From Ecdyonurus torrentis (taxonomy: Eukaryota; Arthropoda; Insecta; Ephemeroptera; Heptageniidae): a stretch of DNA of 64,000 nt. The position numbers were made by a program, and so were the translations under genes. Positions 37,901 to 50,781 of the stretch are shown here, piece by piece (position 1 is the stretch's first letter; each line of letters opens with the position of its first letter). Under the pieces are notes generated by a model. The model searched no databases and was not told where the DNA came from. It saw only the letters and a program-made list of their open reading frames with translations. The stretch spans positions 1,798,001 to 1,862,000 of the forward strand of contig OX439129.1 of NCBI GenBank assembly GCA_949318235.1. Direction: 5' to 3'.

Positions 37901-40041
37901 TTAAAGTAGCACCATTGGATTCTGTGCATTTTTTCACATAAGAATCACTCTTCATTTACTTGATTACATGAACTTTTGTTTACAGAATATAAACTCGATT
38001 ATCTCAAAAACTATGAGTGTTAAAATTTTTTAATTAGCACCATTAGCTTCGCCGCATTTTTTCACATAAGAATCAGTCCTTATTTACTTGATTACATGAA
38101 CTTTTGTTTACAGAATAAAAACTCGATTATCTCAAAAACTATAAGTGTTAAAATTTTTTAAGTAGCACCATTGAATTCTGCGCATTTTTTCACATAAAAA
38201 TCACTCCTCATTTACTTGATTACATGAACTTTTGTTTACAGTATAAAAACTCGATTATCTCAAAAACTATAAAAGTTAAATTTTTTTATTTGGCACCATT
38301 AGATTCGCCGCATTTTTTCACATAAGAATCACTCCTTATTTACTTGATTACATGAACTTTTGTTTACAGATTAAAAACTCGATTATTTCAAAAACTATAA
38401 GAGTTAAAATTTTTTAAGTAGCACCATTAGATTCGCCGCATTTTTTCACATAAGAATCACTCCTTATTTACTTGATTACATGAACTTTTGTTTACAGATT
38501 AAAAACTCGATTATTTCAAAAACTATAAGAGTTAAATTTTTTTAAGTAGCACCATTGGATTTGGCGCATTTTTTCACATAAGAATCACTCCTTATTTACT
38601 TGATTACATGAACTTTTGTTTACAGTATAAAAACTCGATTATCTCAAAAACTATTAGAGTTAAAATTTTTTAAGTAGCACCATTGGATTCTGTGCATTTT
38701 TTCACATAAGAATCACTTCTCATTCACTTGATTACATGAACTTTTGTTTACAGAATAAAAACTCGATTATCTCAAAAACTATAAGTGTTAAAATTTTTTA
38801 ATTAGCACCATTGAATTCTGCGCATTTTTTTACATAAGAATCACTCCTTATTTACTTGATTACATGAACTTTTGTTTACAGATTAAAAACTCGATTATCT
38901 CAAAAACTATAAGTGTTAAAATTTTTTAAGTAGTACCATTAAATTCTGCGCATTTTTTCACATAAGAATCACTCTTCATTTACTTGATTACATGAACTTT
39001 TGTTTACAGAATATAAACTCGATTATCTCAAAAACTATGAGTGTTAAAATTTTTTAATTAGCACCATTAGCTTCGCCGCATTTTTTCACATAAGAATCAG
39101 TCCTTATTTACTTGATTACATGAACTTTTGTTTACAGAATAAAAACTCGATTATCTCAAAAACTATAAGTGTTAAAATTTTTTAAGTAGCACCATTGAAT
39201 TCTGCGCATTTTTTCACATAAAAATCACTCCTCATTTACTTGATTACATGAACTTTTGTTTACAGTATAAAAACTCGATTATCTCAAAAACTATAAAAGT
39301 AAAATTTTTTTAATTGGCACCATTAGATTCGCCGCATTTTTTCACATAAGAATCACTCCTTATTTACTTGATTACATGAACTTTTGTTTACAGATTAAAA
39401 ACTCGATTATTTCAAAAACTATAAGAGTTAAATTTTTTTAATTGGCACCATTAGATTCGCCGCATTTTTTCACATAAGAATCACTCCTTATTTACTTGAT
39501 TACATGAACTTTTGTTTACAGATTAAAAACTCGATTATTTCAAAAACTATAAGAGTTAAATTTTTTTAAGTAGCACCATTGGATTTGGCGCATTTTTTCA
39601 CATAAGAATCACTCCTTATTTACTTGATTACATGAACTTTTGTTTACAGTATAAAAACTCGATTATCTCAAAAACTATTAGAGTTAAAATTTTTTAAGTA
39701 GCACCATTGGATTCTGTGCATTTTTTCACATAAGAATCACTTCTCATTCACTTGATTACATGAACTTTTGTTTACAGAATAAAAACTCGATTATCTCAAA
39801 AACTATAAGTGTTAAAATTTTTTAATTAGCACCATTGAATTCTGCGCATTTTTTTACATAAGAATCACTCCTTATTTACTTGATTACATGAACTTTTGTT
39901 TACAGATTAAAAACTCGATTATCTCAAAAACTATAAGTGTTAAAATTTTTTAAGTAGTACCATTAAATTCTGCGCATTTTTTCACATAAGAATCACTCTT
40001 CATTTACTTGATTACATGAACTTTTGTTTACAGAATATAAA
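34923..40041 (+). repeat. Super-HOR 40-mer, 5,119 bp, copy 1
   Basis: The order read is HI-Jb-T-D2-E-F-G-H-I-Jb, S-A-E-F-G-H-I-Jb, S-A-B'-C-D-EG-H-I-Jb-T, D2-E-F-G-H-I-Ja-P, D2-E-F-G. HI (34,923-35,050) fuses an H core with an I tail. In this super-HOR A is sometimes followed directly by E. Landmarks are the S with atcaatcctt (about 37,304) and EG (37,866-37,993), which has aattttaaag-type loss of one T gain of one A and a G-type tail. A second HI starts exactly 5,119 bp downstream at 40,042. Confidence 0.8.
37866..37993 (+). repeat. Derived subtype EG monomer (E/G fusion)
   Basis: It has an attagag start, the A/T tract changed to ttaaaatttttaaag, the E core ggattctgtgca, then the G tail cactcttcattt and the end cagaatataaa. 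It joins E directly to H, skipping F and G. Sister copies with the same altered tract lie 6,143 bp downstream and a further 2,175 bp after that. Confidence 0.8.
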
Positions 40042-43000
40042 CTCGATTATCTCAAAAACTATGAGTGTTAAAATTTTTTAATTAGCACCATTAGCTTCGC
40101 CGCATTTTTTCACATAAAAATCACTCCTCATTTACTTGATTACATGAACTTTTGTTTACAGTATAAAAACTCGATTATCTCAAAAACCATAAAAGTTAAA
40201 TTTTTTTATTTGGCACCATTAGATTCGCCGCATTTTTTCACATAAGAATCACTCCTTATTTACTTGATTACATGAACTTTTGTTTACAGATTAAAAACTC
40301 GATTATTTCAAAAACTATAAGAGTTAAAATTTTTTAAGTAGCACCATTAGATTCGCCGCATTTTTTCACATAAGAATCACTCCTTATTTACTTGATTACA
40401 TGAACTTTTGTTTACAGATTAAAAACTCGATTATTTCAAAAACTATAAGAGTTAAATTTTTTTAAGTAGCACCATTGGATTTGGCGCATTTTTTCACATA
40501 AGAATCACTCCTTATTTACTTGATTACATGAACTTTTGTTTACAGTATAAAAACTCGATTATCTCAAAAACTATTAGAGTTAAAATTTTTTAAGTAGCAC
40601 CATTGGATTCTGTGCATTTTTTCACATAAGAATCACTTCTCATTCACTTGATTACATGAACTTTTGTTTACAGAATAAAAACTCGATTATCTCAAAAACT
40701 ATAAGTGTTAAAATTTTTTAATTAGCACCATTGAATTCTGCGCATTTTTTTACATAAGAATCACTCCTTATTTACTTGATTACATGAACTTTTGTTTACA
40801 GATTAAAAACTCGATTATCTCAAAAACTATAAGTGTTAAAATTTTTTAAGTAGTACCATTAAATTCTGCGCATTTTTTCACATAAGAATCACTCTTCATT
40901 TACTTGATTACATGAACTTTTGTTTACAGAATATAAACTCGATTATCTCAAAAACTATGAGTGTTAAAATTTTTTAATTAGCACCATTAGCTTCGCCGCA
41001 TTTTTTCACATAAGAATCAGTCCTTATTTACTTGATTACATGAACTTTTGTTTACAGAATAAAAACTCGATTATCTCAAAAACTATAAGTGTTAAAATTT
41101 TTTAAGTAGCACCATTGAATTCTGCGCATTTTTTCACATAAAAATCACTCCTCATTTACTTGATTACATGAACTTTTGTTTACAGTATAAAAACTCGATT
41201 ATCTCAAAAACTATAAAAGTTAAATTTTTTTATTTGGCACCATTAGATTCGCCGCATTTTTTCACATAAGAATCACTCCTTATTTACTTGATTACATGAA
41301 CTTTTGTTTACAGATTAAAAACTCGATTATTTCAAAAACTATAAGAGTTAAAATTTTTTAAGTAGCACCATTGAATTCTGCGCATTTTTTTACATAAAAA
41401 TCACTCCTTATTTACTTGATTACATGAACTTTTGTTTACAGAATAAAAACTCGATTATCTCAAAAACTATAAGTGTTAAAATTTTTTAAGTAGCAACATT
41501 GAATTCTGCGCATTTTTTCACATAATAATCACTAATTATTTACTTGATTACATGAACTTTTGTTTACAGAATAAAAACTCGATTATCTCAAAAACTATTA
41601 GAGTTAAAATTTTTTAAGTAGCACCATTGGATTCTGTGCATTTTTTCACATAAGAATCACTTCTCATTCACTTGATTACATGAACTTTTGTTTACAGAAT
41701 AAAAACTCGATTATCTCAAAAACTATAAGTGTTAAAATTTTTTAATTAGCACCATTGAATTCTGCGCATTTTTTTACATAAGAATCACTCCTTATTTACT
41801 TGATTACATGAACTTTTGTTTACAGATTAAAAACTCGATTATCTCAAAAACTATAAGTGTTAAAATTTTTTAAGTAGTACCATTAAATTCTGCGCATTTT
41901 TTCACATAAGAATCACTCTTCATTTACTTGATTACATGAACTTTTGTTTACAGAATATAAACTCGATTATCTCAAAAACTATGAGTGTTAAAATTTTTTA
42001 ATTAGCACCATTAGCTTCGCCGCATTTTTTCACATAAGAATCAGTCCTTATTTACTTGATTACATGAACTTTTGTTTACAGAATAAAAACTCGATTATCT
42101 CAAAAACTATAAGTGTTAAAATTTTTTAAGTAGCACCATTGAATTCTGCGCATTTTTTCACATAAAAATCACTCCTCATTTACTTGATTACATGAACTTT
42201 TGTTTACAGTATAAAAACTCGATTATCTCAAAAACTATAAAAGTTAAATTTTTTTATTTGGCACCATTAGATTCGCCGCATTTTTTCACATAAGAATCAC
42301 TCCTTATTTACTTGATTACATGAACTTTTGTTTACAGATTAAAAACTCGATTATTTCAAAAACTATAAGAGTTAAAATTTTTTAAGTAGCACCATTGAAT
42401 TCTGCGCATTTTTTTACATAAAAATCACTCCTTATTTACTTGATTACATGAACTTTTGTTTACAGAATAAAAACTCGATTATCTCAAAAACTATAAGTGT
42501 TAAAATTTTTTAAGTAGCAACATTGAATTCTGCGCATTTTTTCACATAATAATCACTAATTATTTACTTGATTACATGAACTTTTGTTTACAGAATAAAA
42601 ACTCGATTATCTCAAAAACTATTAGAGTTAAAATTTTTTAAGTAGCACCATTGGATTCTGTGCATTTTTTCACATAAGAATCACTTCTCATTCACTTGAT
42701 TACATGAACTTTTGTTTACAGAATAAAAACTCGATTATCTCAAAAACTATAAGTGTTAAAATTTTTTAATTAGCACCATTGAATTCTGCGCATTTTTTTA
42801 CATAAGAATCACTCCTTATTTACTTGATTACATGAACTTTTGTTTACAGATTAAAAACTCGATTATCTCAAAAACTATAAGTGTTAAAATTTTTTAAGTA
42901 GTACCATTAAATTCTGCGCATTTTTTCACATAAGAATCACTCTTCATTTACTTGATTACATGAACTTTTGTTTACAGAATATAAACTCGATTATCTCAAA

Positions 43001-46000
43001 AACTATGAGTGTTAAAATTTTTTAATTAGCACCATTAGCTTCGCCGCATTTTTTCACATAAGAATCAGTCCTTATTTACTTGATTACATGAACTTTTGTT
43101 TACAGAATAAAAACTCGATTATCTCAAAAACTATAAGTGTTAAAATTTTTTAAGTAGCACCATTGAATTCTGCGCATTTTTTCACATAAAAATCACTCCT
43201 CATTTACTTGATTACATGAACTTTTGTTTACAGTATAAAAACTCGATTATCTCAAAAACTATAAAAGTTAAATTTTTTTATTTGGCACCATTAGATTCGC
43301 CGCATTTTTTCACATAAGAATCACTCCTTATTTACTTGATTACATGAACTTTTGTTTACAGATTAAAAACTCGATTATTTCAAAAACTATAAGAGTTAAA
43401 ATTTTTTAAGTAGCACCATTGAATTCTGCGCATTTTTTTACATAAAAATCAATCCTTATTTACTTGATTACATGAACTTTTGTTTACAGAATAAAAACTC
43501 GATTATCTCAAAAACTATAAGTGTTAAAATTTTTTAAGTAGCAACATTGAATTCTGCGCATTTTTTCACATAATAATCACTAATTATTTACTTGATTACA
43601 TGAACTTTTGTTTACAGAATAAAAACTCGATTATCTCAAAAACTATAAGTGTTAAAATTTTTTAAGTAGCACCATTGAATTCTGTGCATTTTTTCACATA
43701 AGAATCACTCCTCATTTACTTGATTACATGAACTTTTGTTTACAGTATAAAAACTCGATTATCTCAAAAACTATAAGAGTTAAATTTTTTTAAGTAGCAC
43801 CATTGGATTTGGCGCAATTTTTCACATAAGAATCACTGCTTATTTACTTGATTACATGAACTTTTGTTTTCAGATTAAAAACTCGATTATCTCAAAAACT
43901 ATAAGAGTTAAATTTTTTTAAGTAGCACCATTGGATTTGGCGCATTTTTCACATAAGAATCACTCCTTATTTACTTGATTACATGAACTTTTGTTTACAG
44001 TATAAAAACTCGATTATCTCAAAAACTATTAGAGTTAAAATTTTTAAAGTAGCACCATTGGATTCTGTGCATTTTTTCACATAAGAATCACTCTTCATTT
44101 ACTTGATTACATGAACTTTTGTTTACAGAATATAAACTCGATTATCTCAAAAACTATGAGTGTTAAAATTTTTTAATTAGCACCATTAGCTTCGCCGCAT
44201 TTTTTCACATAAGAATCAGTCCTTATTTACTTGATTACATGAACTTTTGTTTACAGAATAAAAACTCGATTATCTCAAAAACTATAAGTGTTAAAATTTT
44301 TTAAGTAGCACCATTGAATTCTGCGCATTTTTTCACATAAAAATCACTCCTCATTTACTTGATTACATGAACTTTTGTTTACAGTATAAAAACTCGATTA
44401 TCTCAAAAACTATAAAAGTTAAATTTTTTTATTTGGCACCATTAGATTCGCCGCATTTTTTCACATAAGAATCACTCCTTATTTACTTGATTACATGAAC
44501 TTTTGTTTACAGATTAAAAACTCGATTATTTCAAAAACTATAAGAGTTAAAATTTTTTAAGTAGCACCATTAGATTCGCCGCATTTTTTCACATAAGAAT
44601 CACTCCTTATTTACTTGATTACATGAACTTTTGTTTACAGATTAAAAACTCGATTATTTCAAAAACTATAAGAGTTAAATTTTTTTAAGTAGCACCATTG
44701 GATTTGGCGCATTTTTTCACATAAGAATCACTCCTTATTTACTTGATTACATGAACTTTTGTTTACAGTATAAAAACTCGATTATCTCAAAAACTATTAG
44801 AGTTAAAATTTTTTAAGTAGCACCATTGGATTCTGTGCATTTTTTCACATAAGAATCACTTCTCATTCACTTGATTACATGAACTTTTGTTTACAGAATA
44901 AAAACTCGATTATCTCAAAAACTATAAGTGTTAAAATTTTTTAATTAGCACCATTGAATTCTGCGCATTTTTTTACATAAGAATCACTCCTTATTTACTT
45001 GATTACATGAACTTTTGTTTACAGATTAAAAACTCGATTATCTCAAAAACTATAAGTGTTAAAATTTTTTAAGTAGTACCATTAAATTCTGCGCATTTTT
45101 TCACATAAGAATCACTCTTCATTTACTTGATTACATGAACTTTTGTTTACAGAATATAAACTCGATTATCTCAAAAACTATGAGTGTTAAAATTTTTTAA
45201 TTAGCACCATTAGCTTCGCCGCATTTTTTCACATAAGAATCAGTCCTTATTTACTTGATTACATGAACTTTTGTTTACAGAATAAAAACTCGATTATCTC
45301 AAAAACTATAAGTGTTAAAATTTTTTAAGTAGCACCATTGAATTCTGCGCATTTTTTCACATAAAAATCACTCCTCATTTACTTGATTACATGAACTTTT
45401 GTTTACAGTATAAAAACTCGATTATCTCAAAAACTATAAAAGTTAAATTTTTTTATTTGGCACCATTAGATTCGCCGCATTTTTTCACATAAGAATCACT
45501 CCTTATTTACTTGATTACATGAACTTTTGTTTACAGATTAAAAACTCGATTATTTCAAAAACTATAAGAGTTAAAATTTTTTAAGTAGCACCATTGAATT
45601 CTGCGCATTTTTTTACATAAAAATCACTCCTTATTTACTTGATTACATGAACTTTTGTTTACAGAATAAAAACTCGATTATCTCAAAAACTATAAGTGTT
45701 AAAATTTTTTAAGTAGCAACATTGAATTCTGCGCATTTTTTCACATAATAATCACTAATTATTTACTTGATTACATGAACTTTTGTTTACAGAATAAAAA
45801 CTCGATTATCTCAAAAACTATAAGTGTTAAAATTTTTTAAGTAGCACCATTGAATTCTGTGCATTTTTTCACATAAGAATCACTCCTCATTTACTTGATT
45901 ACATGAACTTTTGTTTACAGTATAAAAACTCGATTATCTCAAAAACTATAAGAGTTAAATTTTTTTAAGTAGCACCATTGGATTTGGCGCAATTTTTCAC

Positions 46001-46695
46001 ATAAGAATCACTGCTTATTTACTTGATTACATGAACTTTTGTTTTCAGATTAAAAACTCGATTATCTCAAAAACTATAAGAGTTAAATTTTTTTAAGTAG
46101 CACCATTGGATTTGGCGCATTTTTCACATAAGAATCACTCCTTATTTACTTGATTACATGAACTTTTGTTTACAGTATAAAAACTCGATTATCTCAAAAA
46201 CTATTAGAGTTAAAATTTTTAAAGTAGCACCATTGGATTCTGTGCATTTTTTCACATAAGAATCACTCTTCATTTACTTGATTACATGAACTTTTGTTTA
46301 CAGAATATAAACTCGATTATCTCAAAAACTATGAGTGTTAAAATTTTTTAATTAGCACCATTAGCTTCGCCGCATTTTTTCACATAAGAATCAGTCCTTA
46401 TTTACTTGATTACATGAACTTTTGTTTACAGAATAAAAACTCGATTATCTCAAAAACTATAAGTGTTAAAATTTTTTAAGTAGCACCATTGAATTCTGCG
46501 CATTTTTTCACATAAAAATCACTCCTCATTTACTTGATTACATGAACTTTTGTTTACAGTATAAAAACTCGATTATCTCAAAAACTATAAAAGTTAAATT
46601 TTTTTATTTGGCACCATTAGATTCGCCGCATTTTTTCACATAAGAATCACTCCTTATTTACTTGATTACATGAACTTTTGTTTACAGATTAAAAA
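40042..46695 (+). repeat. Super-HOR copy 2 with extra 8-mer, then partial third round
   Basis: It follows copy 1 through HI-Jb-T-D2-E-F-G-H-I-Jb and S-A-E-F-G-H-I-Jb, then repeats that last eight-monomer string once more (1,024 bp). It rejoins copy 1 at S with atcaatcctt (43,370), A-B'-C-D-EG-H-I-Jb-T-D2-E-F-G-H-I. The offset is therefore 5,119 bp before the insertion and 6,143 bp after it. Near 45.4 kb the order departs, continuing Jb-S-A-B'-C-D-EG-H-I-Jb. The third EG, near 46,184, lies 2,175 bp after the second. A private ccataaaag occurs near 40,187. Confidence 0.8.
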
Positions 46696-48993
46696 CTCGA
46701 TTATTTCAAAAACTATAAGAGTTAAATTTTTTTAAGTAGCACCATTGGATTTGGCGCATTTTTTCACATAAAAATCACTCCTCATTTACTTGATTACATG
46801 AACTTTTGTTTACAGAATAAAAACTCGATTATCTCAAAAACTATGAGTGTTAAAATTTTTTAAGTAGCACCATTGAATTCTGCGCATTTTTTTACATAAA
46901 AATCACTCCTTATTTACTTGATTACATGAACTTTTGTTTACAGAATAAAAACTCGATTATCTCAAAAACTATGTGTTAAAATTTTTTAAGTAGCAACATT
47001 GAATTCTGCGCATTTTTTCACATAATAATCACTAATTATTTACTTGATTACATGAACTTTTGTTTACAGAATAAAAACTCGATTATCTCAAAAACTATAA
47101 GTGTTAAAATTTTTTAAGTAGCACCATTGAATTCTGCGCATTTTTTCACATAAGAATCACTCCTCATTTACTTGATTACATGAACTTTTGTTTACAGTAT
47201 AAAAACTCGATTATCTCAAAAACTATTAGAGTTAAAATTTTTTAAGTAGCACCATTGGATTCTGTGCATTTTTTCACATAAGAATCACTTCTCATTCACT
47301 TGATTACATGAACTTTTGTTTACAGAATAAAAACTCGATTATCTCAAAAACTATAAGTGTTAAAATTTTTTAATTAGCACCATTGAATTCTGCGCATTTT
47401 TTTACATAAGAATCACTCCTTATTTACTTGATTACATGAACTTTTGTTTACAGATTAAAAACTCGATTATCTCAAAAACTATAAGTGTTAAAATTTTTTA
47501 AGTAGTACCATTAAATTCTGCGCATTTTTTCACATAAGAATCACTCTTCATTTACTTGATTACATGAACTTTTGTTTACAGAATATAAACTCGATTATCT
47601 CAAAAACTATGAGTGTTAAAATTTTTTAATTAGCACCATTAGCTTCGCCGCATTTTTTCACATAAGAATCACTCCTTATTTACTTGATTACATGAACTTT
47701 TGTTTACAGAATAAAAACTCGATTATCTCAAAAACTATAAGTGTTAAAATTTTTTAAGTAGCACCATTGAATTCTGCGCATTTTTTCACATAAAAATCAC
47801 TCCTCATTAACTTGATTACATGAACTTTTGTTTACAGTATAAAAACTCGATTATCTCAAAAACTATAAAAGTTAAATTTTTTTAATTGGCACCATTAGAT
47901 TCGCCGCATTTTTTCACATAAGAATCACTCCTTATTTACTTGATTACATGAACTTTTGTTTACAGATTAAAAACTCGATTATTTCAAAAACTATAAGAGT
48001 TAAATTTTTTTAAGTAGCACCATTGGATTTGGCGCAATTTTTCACATAAGAATCACTGCTTATTTACTTGATTACATGAACTTTTGTTTTCAGATTAAAA
48101 ACTCGATTATCTCAAAAACTATAAGAGTTAAATTTTTTTAAGTAGCACCATTGGATTTGGCGCATTTTTTCACATAAGAATCACTCCTTATTTACTTGAT
48201 TACATGAACTTTTGTTTACAGTATAAAAACTCGATTATCTCAAAAACTATTAGAGTTAAAATTTTTTAATTAGCACCATTGAATTCTGCGCATTTTTTTT
48301 ACATAAGAATCACTCCTTATTTACTTGATTACATGAACTTTTGTTTACAGATTAAAAACTCGATTATCTCAAAAACTATAAGTGTTAAAATTTTTTAAGT
48401 AGTACCATTAAATTCTGCGCATTTTTTCACATAAGAATCACTCTTCATTTACTTGATTACATGAACTTTTGTTTACAGAATATAAACTCGATTATCTCAA
48501 AAACTATGAGTGTTAAAATTTTTTAATTAGCACCATTAGCTTCGCCGCATTTTTTCACATAAGAATCAGTCCTTATTTACTTGATTACATGAACTTTTGT
48601 TTACAGAATAAAAACTCGATTATCTCAAAAACTATAAGTGTTAAAATTTTTTAAGTAGCACCATTGAATTCTGCGCATTTTTTCACATAAAAATCACTCC
48701 TCATTTACTTGATTACATGAATTTTTGTTTACAGTATAAAAACTCGATTATCTCAAAAACTATAAAAGTTAAATTTTTTTAATTGGCACCATTAGATTCG
48801 CCGCATTTTTTCACATAAGAATCACTCCTTATTTACTTGATTACATGAACTTTTGTTTACAGATTAAAAACTCGATTATTTCAAAAACTATAAGAGTTAA
48901 ATTTTTTTAAGTAGCACCATTAGATTCGCCGCATTTTTTCACATAAGAATCACTCCTTATTTACTTGATTACATGAACTTTACAGATTAAAAA
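46696..48993 (+). repeat. Eighteen-monomer transition block into domain 4
   Basis: The order read is K-L2-A-B-E-F-G-H-I-Jc, then a C with a cgattatttc start, D2, M, G-H-If-Jc-N. Its A (46,952-47,077) lacks two bases of the heptamer, giving atgtgttaaaa and a 126-bp unit. H has atcactcctt instead of atcagtcctt. I has a private cattaacttg near 47,807. M has an eight-T tract at about 48,292-48,299. K returns here after being replaced by S for most of domain 3. Confidence 0.8.
48871..48993 (+). repeat. Derived subtype N monomer (123 bp, 5-bp deletion)
   Basis: It starts cgattatttc, has the core gattcgccgc with ttttttaagtagcacc, and then a 5-base loss in the otherwise constant region: gaacttttgtttacag becomes gaactttacag. 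This is the largest length change seen in any monomer of the window. It recurs at every N-O junction in domain 4. Confidence 0.88.
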
Positions 48994-49122
48994 CTCGATT
49001 ATCTCAAAAACTATAAGAGTTAAATTTTTTTTAAGTAGCACCATTAGATTTGGCGCATTTTTTCACATAAGAATCACTGCTTATTTACTTGATTACATGA
49101 ACTTTTGTTTTCAGATTAAAAA
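48994..49122 (+). repeat. Derived subtype O monomer (129 bp)
   Basis: It has ataagagttaaa with an eight-T tract, the core gattTggcgc preceded by ccatta, the tail cactgcttat and the C-type end gttttcagattaaaaa. It looks like a C derivative. It always follows N and precedes M. Confidence 0.85.
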
Positions 49123-50018
49123 CTCGATTATCTCAAAAACTATTAGAGTTAAAATTTTTTAATTAGCACCATTGAATTCTGCGCATTTTTTTACATAAGA
49201 ATCACTCCTTATTTACTTGATTACATGAACTTTTGTTTACAGATTAAAAACTCGATTATCTCAAAAACTATAAGTGTTAAAATTTTTTAAGTAGTACCAT
49301 TAAATTCTGCGCATTTTTTCACATAAGAATCACTCTTCATTTACTTGATTACATGAACTTTTGTTTACAGAATATAAACTCGATTATCTCAAAAACTATG
49401 AGTGTTAAAATTTTTTAATTAGCACCATTAGCTTCGCCGCATTTTTTCACATAAGAATCAGTCCTTATTTACTTGATTACATGAACTTTTGTTTACAGAA
49501 TAAAAACTCGATTATCTCAAAAACTATAAGTGTTAAAATTTTTTAAGTAGCACCATTGAATTCTGCGCATTTTTTCACATAAAAATCACTCCTCATTTAC
49601 TTGATTACATGAACTTTTGTTTACAGTATAAAAACTCGATTATCTCAAAAACTATAAAAGTTAAATTTTTTTAATTGGCACCATTAGATTCGCTGCATTT
49701 TTTCACATAAGAATCACTCTTCATTTACTTGATTACATGAACTTTTGTTTACAGATTAAAAACTCGATTATTTCAAAAACTATAAGAGTTAAATTTTTTT
49801 AAGTAGCACCATTGGATTTGGCGCATTTTTTCACATAAGAATCACTCCTCATTTACTTGATTACATGAACTTTTGTTTACAGAATAAAAACTCGATTATC
49901 TCAAAAACTATGAGTGTTAAAATTTTTTAAGTAGCACCATTGAATTCTGCGCATTTTTTTACATAAGAATCACTCCTTATTTACTTGATTACATGAACTT
50001 TTGTTTACAGAATAAAAA

Positions 50019-50146
50019 CTCGATTATCTCAAAAACTATAAGTGTTAAAATTTTTTAAGTAGCAACATTGAATTCTGCGCATTTGTTCACATATAAATCA
50101 CTAATTATTTACTTGATTACATGAACTTTTGTTTACAGAATAAAAA
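50019..50146 (+). repeat. Derived subtype A2 monomer
   Basis: An A monomer in which the T tract is interrupted (gcatttgttcac) and the tail reads acatataaatcactaatt. It is present only in the 14-mer form of the domain 4 HOR, at about 50.0, 51.8, 57.1 and 62.3 kb, and is followed by G. Confidence 0.85.
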
Positions 50147-50781
50147 CTCGATTATCTCAAAAACTATAAGTGTTAAAATTTTTTAAGTAGTACCATTAAA
50201 TTCTGCGCATTTTTTCACATAAGAATCACTCTTCATTTACTTGATTACATGAACTTTTGTTTACAGAATATAAACTCGATTATCTCAAAAACTATGAGTG
50301 TTAAAATTTTTTAATTAGCACCATTAGCTTCGCCGCATTTTTTCACATAAGAATCAGTCCTTATTTACTTGATTACATGAACTTTTGTTTACAGAATAAA
50401 AACTCGATTATCTCAAAAACTATAAGTGTTAAAATTTTTTAAGTAGCACCATTGAATTCTGCGCATTTTTTCACATAAAAATCACTCCTCATTTACTTGA
50501 TTACATGAATTTTTGTTTACAGTATAAAAACTCGATTATCTCAAAAACTATAAAAGTTAAATTTTTTTAATTGGCACCATTAGATTCGCCGCATTTTTTC
50601 ACATAAGAATCACTCCTTATTTACTTGATTACATGAACTTTTGTTTACAGATTAAAAACTCGATTATTTCAAAAACTATAAGAGTTAAATTTTTTTAAGT
50701 AGCACCATTAGATTCGCCGCATTTTTTCACATAAGAATCACTCCTTATTTACTTGATTACATGAACTTTACAGATTAAAAA

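Larger units (their letters stand above)
22000..46695 (+). repeat. Array domain 3: HORs built on subtypes Jb, S, T, M, HI and EG
   Basis: The domain has about 193 monomers averaging 127.96 bp. It is marked by Jb (tttatttggcacc) and by monomer S, a K-type start joined to an L-type second half. Copies of A here have ataagtg, not gtaagtg. Most units are strings from E or D2 through Jb, separated by S-A or T. Several offsets recur exactly: 1,279 bp from 26,095, 1,407 bp from 30,701, 1,024 bp in the 41-42 kb region, 5,119 bp from 34,923 and 6,143 bp from 37,227. Confidence 0.8.
48994..50781 (+). repeat. 14-mer HOR, 1,788 bp, copy 1
   Basis: The order read is O-M-G-H-I-Jd-K-L2-A2-G-H-If-Jc-N. The next copy follows immediately with the same order and length. 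Jd (first at 49,635-49,762) has gattcgctgc and the tail cactcttcattt. Confidence 0.88.
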
